Of a stretch of 18,216 nucleotides of DNA, positions 1-8,400 are shown in pieces (within the stretch, counting starts at the first letter, position 1; each line of letters begins with the position of its first letter). The position numbers and the translations under genes were made by a program. Under the pieces are notes generated by a model. That model was given only the letters and a program-made list of their open reading frames with translations. It did no database searches and was not told where the DNA came from. The stretch comes from Ruminococcus sp. UBA3855 (GTDB lineage: Bacteria; Bacillota; Clostridia; Oscillospirales; Ruminococcaceae), in assembly GCA_002392545.1 (NCBI GenBank), contig DGHF01000154.1:1-18216 (forward strand), written 5' to 3'.

Positions 1-20
1 ACCAAGTAAGGAAGGAAAGA

Positions 21-1601
21 ATGTCTATGAAAAATGTAGTAATCATTGGTGCAGGTCCTGCCGGACTGACCGCCGGATTCGAGCTTCTGAAAAAAGCTCC
101 CGAAGAGTACAATGTGACAATCTATGAAGAAAGTTCTGCAATTGGCGGTATTTCCCGCACAGTCAACCACAACGGCAACCGTATGGACATTGGCGGACAC
201 CGTTTCTTCTCCAAGGACAAGCAGGTAATGGACTGGTGGCAGGACATGATGCCTCGTCAGGGTGAACCCTCTTTTGATGATATTCAGCTGGGCAGAGTGA
301 AGAATCTCGCCGAAAATGGCCCTGACCCTGAAAAGGTTGACAGAGTGATGCTGGTAAGAAACCGTGTTTCCCGTATCTATTATAAGAAAAAGTTTTTTGA
401 TTATCCTGTCTCCCTGAAATGGGATACCATCAAAAATATGGGCTTTGCAACCACAATGGAAGCCGGCTTCAGCTACATGGGCGCAACCGTTGCAAAACTG
501 CCGGAAGATTCTCTCGAAAACTTCTATATTAACCGTTTCGGAAGAAAGCTGTATTCCATGTTCTTTGAGGGATACACAGAAAAATTGTGGGGTCGTCATC
601 CTCGTGACATTTCCGCAGACTGGGGCGCACAGCGTGTCAAGGGTCTGTCCATCATGGGCGTATTGAAGGATATGTTCGGCAAGGTAACAGGCATCAAGAG
701 CGACAAGGTAGAAACTTCTTTGATTGAGGAATTCTATTATCCGAAATACGGTCCTGGTCAGCTTTGGGAAACCACTGCAAAGGAATTCGAGAAACTCGGC
801 GGAACTATCGTAATGAATGCCAAAGTTGCAAAAATCAACACCAACGGCACAGATACTGTTGAAAGCATCACCATTGAAAAGGACGGCGCAGAACAGGAAA
901 TCAAGGGAGATATTTTCTTCTCTTCCATGCCTTTGAAGGATTTAGTTGCTGGTATGAATGACGTTCCGGAAGTGGAAGCTAAAATTGCACAGGGTCTGCC
1001 TTACCGTGACTTTGTAACGGTTGGTTTGCTGGTAGAAAAACTGGCTCTGAAAAATGAAACTGACATCCGTACACTGGGCGACATTGTACCAGACTGCTGG
1101 ATTTATGTGCAGGATACCGGCATCAAGATGGGGCGTATCCAGATTTTCAATAACTGGTCTCCCTACATGGTGAAACATGCTGACAGAAGAGTCTGGATTG
1201 GTCTGGAATACTTCTGCAACGAGGGCGACAAGTATTGGAACATGACAGAAGACCAGTGGATTAACTTCGGTATTCACGAACTCAAGAAAATGGGTGTTAT
1301 CGCTCCTGATGTCCGTATTTTCGACGGTCACAGAGAGAGAGTCAAGAAGGCTTATCCGGCTTACTTCGATACCTATGAAGACATTGACATTCTGATTGAT
1401 TACCTGAACAAGTTCGGAAATCTCTGGTGTGTCGGCAGAAACGGTCAGCACAGATACAACAACATGGACCATTCTATGGCAACATCTTTCGAGGCTGTCA
1501 AGAATATTCTTGCCGGAAGCACTGACAAGACCAATGTATGGAATGTCAACACCGAAAAGGAATACCACGAAACTGCAAAAAATGAAGGTGCTGAACAATG
1601 A
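21..1601 (+). CDS. FAD-dependent oxidoreductase, UDP-galactopyranose mutase / protoporphyrinogen oxidase-like
   Basis: This 526-residue protein opens with a classic dinucleotide-binding Rossmann motif, VVIIGAGPAGL with the glycines at residues 10, 12 and 15. It continues with a GGHRFFSK motif near residue 57 and ends with the FAD-contacting C-terminal motif GRNGQHRYNNMD near residue 472, which is typical of the flavin amine oxidase / UDP-galactopyranose mutase superfamily. No signal peptide or membrane segment is visible, so it should be cytosolic. Members of this group are often encoded beside glycosyltransferases and act on nucleotide- or lipid-linked sugars; the exact substrate cannot be told here. 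The ATG at 21 follows a purine-rich GGAAGGAAAGA Shine-Dalgarno, and its stop overlaps the next start by four bases (ATGA), which implies translational coupling to the membrane protein. The promoter lies outside the window. The superfamily is certain; the glycan role is inferred from the neighbour. Confidence 0.85.
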   Translation: MSMKNVVIIGAGPAGLTAGFELLKKAPEEYNVTIYEESSAIGGISRTVNHNGNRMDIGGHRFFSKDKQVMDWWQDMMPRQGEPSFDDIQLGRVKNLAENGPDPEKVDRVMLVRNRVSRIYYKKKFFDYPVSLKWDTIKNMGFATTMEAGFSYMGATVAKLPEDSLENFYINRFGRKLYSMFFEGYTEKLWGRHPRDISADWGAQRVKGLSIMGVLKDMFGKVTGIKSDKVETSLIEEFYYPKYGPGQLWETTAKEFEKLGGTIVMNAKVAKINTNGTDTVESITIEKDGAEQEIKGDIFFSSMPLKDLVAGMNDVPEVEAKIAQGLPYRDFVTVGLLVEKLALKNETDIRTLGDIVPDCWIYVQDTGIKMGRIQIFNNWSPYMVKHADRRVWIGLEYFCNEGDKYWNMTEDQWINFGIHELKKMGVIAPDVRIFDGHRERVKKAYPAYFDTYEDIDILIDYLNKFGNLWCVGRNGQHRYNNMDHSMATSFEAVKNILAGSTDKTNVWNVNTEKEYHETAKNEGAEQ

Positions 1602-3403
1602 GTTCAGAACCGCAGATTTCACCCGAAAAGGATATGAACAATTCACCGGAGATAGATGTTTCCGCTCCGGTGAATTCTGCGGACGGAACACCAACAGAAT
1701 CCTCCGCAACGACTACGGTCACACAGACCGCCACCAAAACAGAAACTGTTCCATTGCATGACCGCACTGTCAAGGAAGTATTTTTTTTGATTCGGGATTT
1801 TCTCTCGAAATACAGTTGGATTGCCCTGTTGGCATTCAGTGTGATTCTGATTGGGTATTACACGGTGTTCCCGTCAAGAGGGTATTTTCATTCTGATACG
1901 ACAGATACCCTGATGTGGGCGCAGGCTTCCCATGATGCCGGAAAATTATTCAATACCGATTATAATTATGCGTGTATTTTACCCTTTGGCACATCCCTGA
2001 TAATGCAGGCACTCATCCCCATTTTCGGGGTGACGATGACAACGCATGTTCTGGGGATGCTGATATTTTTCATTCTGTTCACGGCTTCGCTCATATGGAT
2101 GCTCAGAAAAATGCATTGGAGCTGGGGATGGGTTTCTGTGGCAGTGTTCACGGAACTGATGATTTGTTCCGGCAGTGAAAAGCTGAGAGAAATTTTCTGG
2201 GGTCACACCATTTATTATAGTCTTGGGACGCTTTTTATTTTTGTAGGTCTGGCATTATTATTCATCATACTGGATGCACTGAAAACGAAAGATGCTCCGT
2301 CAGGTGCAGAGGAATTGAAAAAAGCCAACACCAGAATGATAGTTTGCATTGTTCTGCTGTGTGTCTGGTTCATTTTAACGTGCATGAATCAGATTATTTC
2401 CATTACCATTTTCGCATTGCCTGTCATGGGAGCGGTATTCTGTGAAAGATGGCTTGACAGCAATGCAAAGCCCTTTTCCAAAAAGAATGTGCAAGCATTG
2501 GTATTATTTGTGATTATGGGCGCAGGGATGGTGGCAGGATACCTGATTACAAACGTACTCGCCAAGGACATTGTGGCAGGTTATGAAGGCGCATATTCCA
2601 ATTATTCCGCCATTGAAAAATGGGTAGAGAATTTGCAGACATTCCCACGTGCATGGTTCACCCTGTTAGGAAATACCGTTCATGACGGTGACAAGCTCAT
2701 GAGTGTGGACAGCGTGAAAGGGCTTTTAATTGTCATTGTGGGGGTTATTCTCCTTGCATTGCCTGTAGTTGCATTGTTTTTCTACAACAAGATTGAGGAC
2801 AGAAAATTCCGTATTTTGTTACTGACGTATATTTTCATGACAATGCTGATTATGATGGGCTATATCATGGGCAAGCTTTCCAGTGCCAACTGGAGACTTT
2901 CGCCGATTGTGGCAATGTCCGCCGTGGTGTCCATTGCATTTCTGAAATGGGCGGTTTCGCAAGTGAATATGAGGAGAGTCATTTCACTGCTTGCGATTCC
3001 GGTGATGCTGGTTTGCTGTATCACAGCAGTGAACATTGTAAAAATGCCGGCAGACAATACCGGAGATAATATTCTGTACACCCTCGCCAACGGTCTGGAA
3101 GAACATGGTCTGACATATGGCTATGCAACATTCTGGAGGGCAAACGGTGTAACGGTTGTTTCTGATTCTGCTGTCAAGGTGCGCAGTGTCAATATTGATG
3201 AAAATAACGTCTGGAAATACACCTATCAAAGTTGTAACAGCTGGTTTGACAAGCAGGAAGGCGTTGACAAGTATTTCCTGCTGATGGATGCCGGAGAACG
3301 TGACACAATGGTAAATTCCAATAATCCGCTCATGTCGCAGAAAATTGAAGAATTTGCAATTGAGGGCTATATTGTGTGGGTATTCGACCACAATATTTTC
3401 TGA
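1598..3403 (+). CDS. Polytopic membrane protein, GT-C glycosyltransferase-like
   Basis: The 601-residue product begins with about 60 cytosolic residues rich in Ser, Thr, Pro and Glu, then has roughly ten to twelve hydrophobic segments (first near residues 66-87, last near 460-480) and a C-terminal soluble stretch of about 110 residues. Just after the first membrane segment is an acidic motif, HSDTTDTLMW with Asp100 and Asp103, which sits where GT-C glycosyltransferases carry their catalytic acidic residue in the first outer loop. GT-C enzymes transfer sugars from lipid carriers on the outer face of the membrane. The start codon is within the stop of the upstream oxidoreductase gene (ATGA), so the two are probably made together, which fits a joint role in surface glycan or lipid-sugar metabolism. 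It could also be a non-enzymatic membrane protein; no family was recognised with certainty. A terminator follows at once. Confidence 0.6.
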   Translation: MSSEPQISPEKDMNNSPEIDVSAPVNSADGTPTESSATTTVTQTATKTETVPLHDRTVKEVFFLIRDFLSKYSWIALLAFSVILIGYYTVFPSRGYFHSDTTDTLMWAQASHDAGKLFNTDYNYACILPFGTSLIMQALIPIFGVTMTTHVLGMLIFFILFTASLIWMLRKMHWSWGWVSVAVFTELMICSGSEKLREIFWGHTIYYSLGTLFIFVGLALLFIILDALKTKDAPSGAEELKKANTRMIVCIVLLCVWFILTCMNQIISITIFALPVMGAVFCERWLDSNAKPFSKKNVQALVLFVIMGAGMVAGYLITNVLAKDIVAGYEGAYSNYSAIEKWVENLQTFPRAWFTLLGNTVHDGDKLMSVDSVKGLLIVIVGVILLALPVVALFFYNKIEDRKFRILLLTYIFMTMLIMMGYIMGKLSSANWRLSPIVAMSAVVSIAFLKWAVSQVNMRRVISLLAIPVMLVCCITAVNIVKMPADNTGDNILYTLANGLEEHGLTYGYATFWRANGVTVVSDSAVKVRSVNIDENNVWKYTYQSCNSWFDKQEGVDKYFLLMDAGERDTMVNSNNPLMSQKIEEFAIEGYIVWVFDHNIF

Positions 3404-3412
3404 TGACTTGAT

Positions 3413-3449
3413 GAGAACTTTTCAGAAATGAGAAGTTCTCTTTATATTT
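3413..3449 (+). terminator. Rho-independent terminator after the oxidoreductase / membrane protein pair
   Basis: A 12-bp stem, GAGAACTTTTCA against TGAGAAGTTCTC with one wobble pair, closes on a GAAA tetraloop and is followed by TTTATATTT. It lies ten bases after the stop at 3403. The rest of the gap up to the kinase gene (3450-3562) is AT-rich; I see no gene in it. Confidence 0.85.
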
Positions 3450-3562
3450 GGGGAAATACGCTGATATGTTCCAATATATGGAATAAAATGAAGAAAAAAT
3501 GAAAGAATGTTACAAAACAAATACAATTTTTAAATGAAAATCGTTTCAAATCAGAAATATAG

Positions 3563-3591
3563 TTGACATTCTCCGCAGAAACTGGTAAAAT
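3563..3591 (+). promoter_or_regulatory. Sigma-A promoter of the PASTA pseudokinase gene
   Basis: TTGACA at 3563-3568 and TAAAAT at 3586-3591 are 17 bp apart, and TGG directly precedes the -10, giving an extended -10. Transcription would start near 3598, giving a leader of about 75 bases. Confidence 0.8.
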
Positions 3592-3605
3592 AATAAAGGG
3601 TAGTT

Positions 3606-3636
3606 CTGACAAGGGTGGATTGTGCCCCTTTGTCAG
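3606..3636 (+). promoter_or_regulatory. Hairpin in the 5' leader of the pseudokinase gene
   Basis: CTGACAAGGG at 3606-3615 pairs with CCCCTTTGTCAG at 3625-3636, leaving one bulged base. It forms right at the predicted 5' end of the mRNA and is not followed by a U-run, so it is not a terminator. It may stabilise the transcript or affect translation; the role is unknown. Confidence 0.45.
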
Positions 3637-3672
3637 TTTACAGAAAAAGATATCAGAAAGGAGAGAATGCCC

Positions 3673-5742
3673 ATGGGAGAACGGAGACTATGTTATGGAT
3701 GCATGGAAATGAAACTGGATTATCACAAAGTATGCCCAAATTGTGGTTATGCAGACAACACTCCGTATGACCCTGATTATATTGCCCCCGGTACAGTGCT
3801 TGTTGACCGTTATGCTGTTGGAATTAAACTCGGTCATAACAGTGAAGGGGCGACCTATATCGGATATAACCAGTCATTAAGTAGCAAGGTGTTAATTCGT
3901 GAGTATATGCCACAGGTGCTTTGCAGACGTGTACAAGGCAGGGCGACCATCAGTGTGAATCCTGAACACATTGTGCAGTACAAAGCCCTGATGGAAGAAT
4001 TCAAGGAACTGAACAGGAAGCTTGCACACATGCGGACAATCAGCCATATCAATCCCACGTTGGATTTATTCGAAGCCAACAATACAGCCTATGCTGTCTA
4101 TGAATATCTGGAGGGAATCAAACTCATTGATTACCTCAATGAAAATGCAGGAGAATTGACGTGGAAACAAGTTTCTGAACTGTTTCCGCCATTTTTCACG
4201 AGTCTGAGCCTGATTCACAATCAGAACATTGTACACCGTGCAATCAGTCCCGAAACCATTTATGTCACGGAGAGAGGGGAACTCCGTCTTTGTGGGTTCA
4301 GCATTCCGGCGGTACGCACAGCAGACACGGAATTACCCTGTGAGATGTTTCACGGATATTCTGCACCCGAACAGTATTTTCCGAATATGCGACAGGGCAC
4401 ATGGACAGATGTTTATGGGATTTCTGCAGTATTGTATCGAATTCTGACCGGATGCAAGCCCACAGATGCACCCAGCCGGATGAAAGTGGATAATTTATGC
4501 CCTCCTCATGAGACCAACCCCAATGTCCCTGAACACGTTTCAAGGGTCATTATGGAGGGTTTGAGCCTTTCCTCTGACAATCGTATCCGGACAATTACGG
4601 AACTTGTCACAAGGCTGTTTGAACAGGAGGCGACAGAATCCATCCCCGTTGTGCAAACACTTCCCCCACCCCCGAACCCTCAACAGCCACGACAGCAGAA
4701 CCCAAAACCTCAACAGCCCAGACAACAGCCCCAAAAACAGCAACCCTCTAAACCTCAGAATCCAAAACCGCAGAATACTCCCAAACCCAAGCAGAAAAAG
4801 CCTGAAACTGCCAATTATGGTAAAGAGGATTATATTGCAGACAATCACGAAAATGTGATTGACAGAATCAAAGTTCCCATTATTATCGCAGTATTGCTGG
4901 TATGTGTGCTTCTGGTGATTGCCATTGTTGTCATGAATTTGATTGACATGAATTCGACAGTCTCGACTGACCCCACCGAAAGCATCACCATGTACTATGC
5001 GGAAACGACTGACAATATTGTCACCGAACCGGAGACAGAGCAGGAAACCGTTTCCGAAAATGTGGCAGACAGTCAGATGCCAAATCTGATTGCAAAAAAT
5101 TTTGAACAGGTGAAACAGCAGTTTGAATCTGACGGCTGGATGCATTTTGAGCCTACCTACGAATACAGTGACCGCTATAAAAGTGGATTGATTATCTCGC
5201 AGGGAATTCAGGCAGGCGAGTTATTCAAAAGCGGTTCAGTGATTCCGGTTGTTGTTAGCAAAGGCCCTTCTTCTGTACAGCTTCCGCCTTTCGAGGGAAA
5301 AACCCTCAAAGCTTATGAAGCAGAATTGGAAGCAATTGGTCTGACAAATTATAATACTGCATCCGTTGTAAATTATGATTATGAAAATGGTTATGTCACA
5401 GGATTAAGCCGTTCTGCTGGTGAAATGTTTGACCTCACCGCAGAAGAAACCCTGATGATTTATTATGCAGATAATCCCCCACAGGAAATAAAAAATGATG
5501 TTTATACCCCTCCGCAGAATTCCTCCAATAATCAACCTGTTGTAGAAACACAGCCATCCCCTGAAAATCCGCCTGCTCCTGAAGTAGACGACGACGGCGA
5601 AAACAGCGAAAATGATAACGGCGAAGCCCCCCCTATTGACAACGGCGGTGAAGATGCCAACACTAATTTTGAAAATAACAACAGCAGTCAGGATGACAAT
5701 AGTAATAATGATGCACCCGAAGTTCCGCCCGAAGAAGGATAA
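3673..5742 (+). CDS. PASTA-domain membrane Ser/Thr kinase homologue, predicted pseudokinase
   Basis: The 689-residue protein starts with a CxxC...CxxC zinc-ribbon-like motif (Cys7, 10, 21, 24), then a bacterial Hanks-type kinase fold (about residues 43-310), a Pro/Gln-rich linker, one membrane span (about 401-425), two PASTA-like repeats outside the cell (about 469-533 and 534-602) and an acidic Asn/Asp/Glu-rich tail. PASTA kinases (PrkC/PknB type) sense muropeptides or lipid II. The fold is clear from GYSAPEQY and DVYGISAVLYRILTG, yet the catalytic residues are gone: VLIREYMP has Arg76 for the beta-3 Lys, HRAISPETI has Ala190 for the HRD Asp and Thr195 for the metal-binding Asn, and DFG reads GFS (Gly208). 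The glycine loop is also degenerate. I chose ATG 3673 because AAGGAG at 3658-3663 is nine bases away; the ATG at 3667 is only three away, and a GTG at 3622 also exists. No active kinase or phosphatase gene is adjacent. Confidence 0.85.
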   Translation: MGERRLCYGCMEMKLDYHKVCPNCGYADNTPYDPDYIAPGTVLVDRYAVGIKLGHNSEGATYIGYNQSLSSKVLIREYMPQVLCRRVQGRATISVNPEHIVQYKALMEEFKELNRKLAHMRTISHINPTLDLFEANNTAYAVYEYLEGIKLIDYLNENAGELTWKQVSELFPPFFTSLSLIHNQNIVHRAISPETIYVTERGELRLCGFSIPAVRTADTELPCEMFHGYSAPEQYFPNMRQGTWTDVYGISAVLYRILTGCKPTDAPSRMKVDNLCPPHETNPNVPEHVSRVIMEGLSLSSDNRIRTITELVTRLFEQEATESIPVVQTLPPPPNPQQPRQQNPKPQQPRQQPQKQQPSKPQNPKPQNTPKPKQKKPETANYGKEDYIADNHENVIDRIKVPIIIAVLLVCVLLVIAIVVMNLIDMNSTVSTDPTESITMYYAETTDNIVTEPETEQETVSENVADSQMPNLIAKNFEQVKQQFESDGWMHFEPTYEYSDRYKSGLIISQGIQAGELFKSGSVIPVVVSKGPSSVQLPPFEGKTLKAYEAELEAIGLTNYNTASVVNYDYENGYVTGLSRSAGEMFDLTAEETLMIYYADNPPQEIKNDVYTPPQNSSNNQPVVETQPSPENPPAPEVDDDGENSENDNGEAPPIDNGGEDANTNFENNNSSQDDNSNNDAPEVPPEEG
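4660..4803 (+). repeat. Low-complexity Pro/Gln/Lys-rich linker coding repeat
   Basis: Within the pseudokinase gene, the coding strand is C- and A-rich and made of imperfect repeats encoding units such as PQQPRQQ and KPQNPKPQ. It lies between the kinase-like domain and the membrane span, so it is a flexible juxtamembrane linker. Repeat copy number could vary between strains. Confidence 0.7.
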
Positions 5743-5744
5743 TC

Positions 5745-5783
5745 AAAAGCGACTGGTTGACGAAACCAGTCGCTTTTTTTTTA
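5745..5783. terminator. Bidirectional terminator between the pseudokinase gene and rnr
   Basis: A perfect 11-bp stem, AGCGACTGGTT at 5748-5758 and AACCAGTCGCT at 5764-5774, has a five-base loop. It is flanked by AAAA on the left and about nine T residues on the right, so it can stop transcription from both sides. The U-run on the plus strand overlaps the rnr stop codon at 5781-5783. Confidence 0.9.
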
Positions 5784-7973
5784 TTCTGCTAATATTAAAT
5801 CAATATGACCGGAATTCACGTCCGCACGGGCACAGACTACATCAAGCAGATTTCCGAGTTTAAATTCTCTTCCGCTCAAAGAATCCTTGATATACCAGCC
5901 GTCTTCAATTTCATACTGACCTTCGGGCAAATCATTGACGTGAAGCAGACCTTCCGCCCTGTTTTCAAGTGTGACATATAACCCGAATTCCGTTACGCTG
6001 GTAATAACGCCATGGAAAGTTTCACCAGTATGGGACTGCATATATTCTGCGGAATAGCAGGCATCTGCCTCACGTTCCAGCTGAACCGCCCTCAATTCTG
6101 TATCAGAGGAATGCAGACCGGCATTTTCAGCGAATTTTGCATAGCGTTTTTGCAACCAGTCAGAACTTGCACCAGCCAGAAAGTCAGAAATGATTCTGTG
6201 AACGGCTAAATCCGGATAACGGCGGATTGGTGACGTAAAATGTGCATAGTCTTTCAATGCTAAACCAAAATGTCCAAGCGGTTCATGGGAATATTTGGCT
6301 TTCGCCATGGAGCGCAAAGTCAGGGAATTGACGACCGGAAACCATGTTTCATTTCTGCATTCATCCAAAAGCTGTTGAATGTCTTTCGGCTGAATTTCGG
6401 AAAATTTCGGCGGTTCAGCCCCTAGGCGCAGGAGCATATTTTTCAGTGTTTCGATACGTTCCGGAGAGGGATTTTCATGCACTCTGTAAACAAGGGGGAA
6501 ATGATTTTCTCTCGCCAGCTTCGCAGAACATTCATTTGCTGAAAGCATACAGGATTCAATGATACATTCTGAACGACCTCTTTCAATGGGGGCAAGTCCC
6601 ACACAAATACCATTTTCGTCCAGAATCAAGGCGGATTCTGTGCTTTCGAGTTCGGGCGCACCTCTCAATTTTCGCAGGTGTTCCAATTTCGTAGAAAGTT
6701 CGTCAAGCAGTCGGAGCATACCAGCAACAGGAGCATATTTTTCCTGAATTCCGGCAGGAGCTGAACCATCCAGAATTTGGTTGCATTCATCATAAACGCC
6801 ACGTACTTTAGAGCGAATCACAGACTTGTAAAATTTTCCTTCCAATAAATCGCCTTCGGGGGAAATCTGCATAATGCAGGAAATCGTCAGCCTGTCTTCG
6901 TCAGGATTGAGGGAACAAATGCCATTGGAAAGGGCTTTCGGGAGCATGGGAATGACTTTATCTGCATAGTAAATGCTTGTTCCACGCTCAAAGGCTTCTG
7001 CATCGAGGGGAGTACCATTCCGGACATAATGCGAAACGTCTGCAATGTGCACCCCTAACACATAACCGCCGTCGGGCTTTTTTTCAACAGAAACGGCATC
7101 GTCCAAATCTTTGGAATGTGCGCCGTCAATGGTGAAAATGATTTCATTTCGCAAATCAAGGCGGTTTTCGAGGTCAAAATCAGTAATACCGTCTTGCTGT
7201 AATTTTTCGGCTTGTCTGAGGGTTTCGGGAGTGAATTCCACAGGGATATTCTGTGCCATGATTTTGGCATTCATACAGTTTTCGGCACTGTCGGTACTTC
7301 CGAAATTCATCAGGACTTTAACAAGGTGGTCTCTGTGGCGTTCTCCACGGGAAATCACCGTACAGATAACTTTATCATTCAGGTGATAGTTTTCACTTTC
7401 CTTGTAACTGATATGCATGGTTAAATTCATGTTGTCAGGCAGGAAACGCAGAAATTCGCCGTCCTCTGAAAGGACAATCCGACCGGAAAGCCTTGTCTGA
7501 GAGGATTCCTCCAGAATAGAGAGAACTTCCGCTTCCTTTGTGCCGTCCACACGAGGGGGAATGCTTCTTGCAAGAACCTTGTCACCGACTAGACTCCCAA
7601 GCAGATATTTTCCGGCTACAAAATATTCTGTTCCCTTTTCGTCACGAATAAAGCCAAAGCCTGAATGAATCCGCACTGTTTCCGCCCGAAAACTGTCTTG
7701 ACAGAGATAATAAAAATTTCTCTCTTTCCGGATGACTCCTTCATGAACTAACTGTTCCAATGCGGAATTAAACGCAGAGGGCGAACGTTTCCAACGGCAT
7801 TTATTAGCGAGGTCATTTTTTTTCATGCGGTTCATGTTGGCAGTTTTGAGGAAAATCTGAATTTTTCGGGTGTACTCTTCCAATAATTTGGGATTGACAG
7901 GACGAGCGACAATTTTAGGTTGATGTCCGTGATGTTGTTTCCGTTGTTCATGTTTTCGATTGTGTCGAGCCAT
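5781..7973 (-). CDS. rnr: Ribonuclease R
   Basis: The 730-residue product is a 3'-to-5' exoribonuclease that degrades structured RNA and takes part in mRNA decay, rRNA quality control and trans-translation. It has an N-terminal basic, His/Lys-rich stretch, a winged-helix region (about residues 30-90), cold-shock-type OB domains, the RNB catalytic domain with the signature IDGAHSKDLDDAVS near residue 280 (metal-binding aspartates) and a C-terminal S1 domain (GETFHGVITSVTEFGLYVTL). Length agrees with the family. I chose the ATG at 7973 because AGGAGG precedes it by seven bases; the open frame runs to a TTG at 8051 but crosses a terminator hairpin there, so that extension is rejected. It follows secG, the usual Firmicute order; the common next gene smpB is not here, as the convergent pseudokinase gene comes next. 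Confidence 0.95.
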   Translation of the reverse strand: MARHNRKHEQRKQHHGHQPKIVARPVNPKLLEEYTRKIQIFLKTANMNRMKKNDLANKCRWKRSPSAFNSALEQLVHEGVIRKERNFYYLCQDSFRAETVRIHSGFGFIRDEKGTEYFVAGKYLLGSLVGDKVLARSIPPRVDGTKEAEVLSILEESSQTRLSGRIVLSEDGEFLRFLPDNMNLTMHISYKESENYHLNDKVICTVISRGERHRDHLVKVLMNFGSTDSAENCMNAKIMAQNIPVEFTPETLRQAEKLQQDGITDFDLENRLDLRNEIIFTIDGAHSKDLDDAVSVEKKPDGGYVLGVHIADVSHYVRNGTPLDAEAFERGTSIYYADKVIPMLPKALSNGICSLNPDEDRLTISCIMQISPEGDLLEGKFYKSVIRSKVRGVYDECNQILDGSAPAGIQEKYAPVAGMLRLLDELSTKLEHLRKLRGAPELESTESALILDENGICVGLAPIERGRSECIIESCMLSANECSAKLARENHFPLVYRVHENPSPERIETLKNMLLRLGAEPPKFSEIQPKDIQQLLDECRNETWFPVVNSLTLRSMAKAKYSHEPLGHFGLALKDYAHFTSPIRRYPDLAVHRIISDFLAGASSDWLQKRYAKFAENAGLHSSDTELRAVQLEREADACYSAEYMQSHTGETFHGVITSVTEFGLYVTLENRAEGLLHVNDLPEGQYEIEDGWYIKDSLSGREFKLGNLLDVVCARADVNSGHIDLILAE

Positions 7974-7996
7974 TAAAAAACCTCCTTTTTTCGGGT

Positions 7997-8027
7997 AAAA
8001 AAGCCCCGAAGTGACAAACTCCGGAGC
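7997..8027 (-). terminator. Intrinsic terminator / attenuator between secG and rnr
   Basis: On the minus strand, GCTCCGGAG (8027-8019) pairs with CTTCGGGGC (8011-8003) around a seven-base loop, with two wobble pairs, and is followed by six T residues (8002-7997). The rnr ribosome binding site begins only about a dozen bases later, with no room for a promoter, so it should lower but not abolish rnr transcription relative to secG. Confidence 0.8.
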
Positions 8028-8051
8028 GTCTTCAGCGATATTTTCAGCCAA

Positions 8052-8330
8052 TTATGAACCTGACTGGAAGAATGTCATAATATAGGGAATTACAACATTC
8101 ATGCAGATAATGAGAACAAATGCAACAATCCCCAGAATCTTTGTCAGTTTAGCAAGTGCTGCCTCTCTGGTATTGCCTTCATTCTGTCCATAGAAAGATT
8201 CATTGAATCCACCGCCCAGCGCAGAAGTCATATTATCCTGACTTTTATTATCCTGCATCAGGCAGAGAATAATAACCAGAATCGCAATCAGCAGTACGAC
8301 CGCACCACAGATAATCTCATAAAGTTCCAT
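8052..8330 (-). CDS. secG: Preprotein translocase subunit SecG
   Basis: SecG is the small auxiliary subunit of the SecYEG channel that helps SecA-driven protein export. The 92-residue product has two membrane segments (about residues 7-25 and 66-88) joined by a loop with the family features ILCLMQDNKSQDN, a glycine-rich ALGGGF and a conserved LAKLTKILGIVAF before the second span. Length is normal for Firmicutes. I chose ATG 8330 because AAGGGGTG lies six bases before it; an in-frame GTG at 8339 overlaps that site. It has its own strong promoter at 8372-8400 and is upstream of rnr, as in many Firmicutes. Confidence 0.92.
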   Translation of the reverse strand: MELYEIICGAVVLLIAILVIILCLMQDNKSQDNMTSALGGGFNESFYGQNEGNTREAALAKLTKILGIVAFVLIICMNVVIPYIMTFFQSGS

Positions 8331-8371
8331 TTCGTACACCCCTTATCTTTAATATTGAAATACATAGCATT

Positions 8372-8400
8372 ATTATAGCACAGAACCTTCGAAATGTCAA
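8372..8400 (-). promoter_or_regulatory. Consensus sigma-A promoter of secG
   Basis: On the minus strand TTGACA (8400-8395) and TATAAT (8377-8372) are exactly 17 bp apart, with TGC before the -10 (extended -10). The -35 overlaps the TGA stop codon of the upstream protease gene (8399-8397). The initiation site would be near 8365, some 35 bases before the secG start. Confidence 0.9.

Noticed and set aside
942..1709. 255-codon minus-strand frame opposite the oxidoreductase gene
   Set aside because: It is antisense to a strongly supported flavoprotein gene, has no ribosome binding site or family motif, and reads as a shadow frame.
4660..4803. C-rich tract considered as a CRISPR-like or minisatellite array
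   Set aside because: The repeats are irregular, in frame and encode a Pro/Gln-rich linker; no fixed repeat-spacer pattern exists.
4540..5145. 201-codon minus-strand frame opposite the kinase linker and membrane span
   Set aside because: Its leucine/phenylalanine-rich content is the complement of the Pro/Gln linker; it is a shadow of the pseudokinase gene.
7974..8051. N-terminal extension of RNase R to a TTG at 8051
   Set aside because: The stretch contains an intrinsic terminator and an AGGAGG ribosome binding site placed seven bases before ATG 7973.
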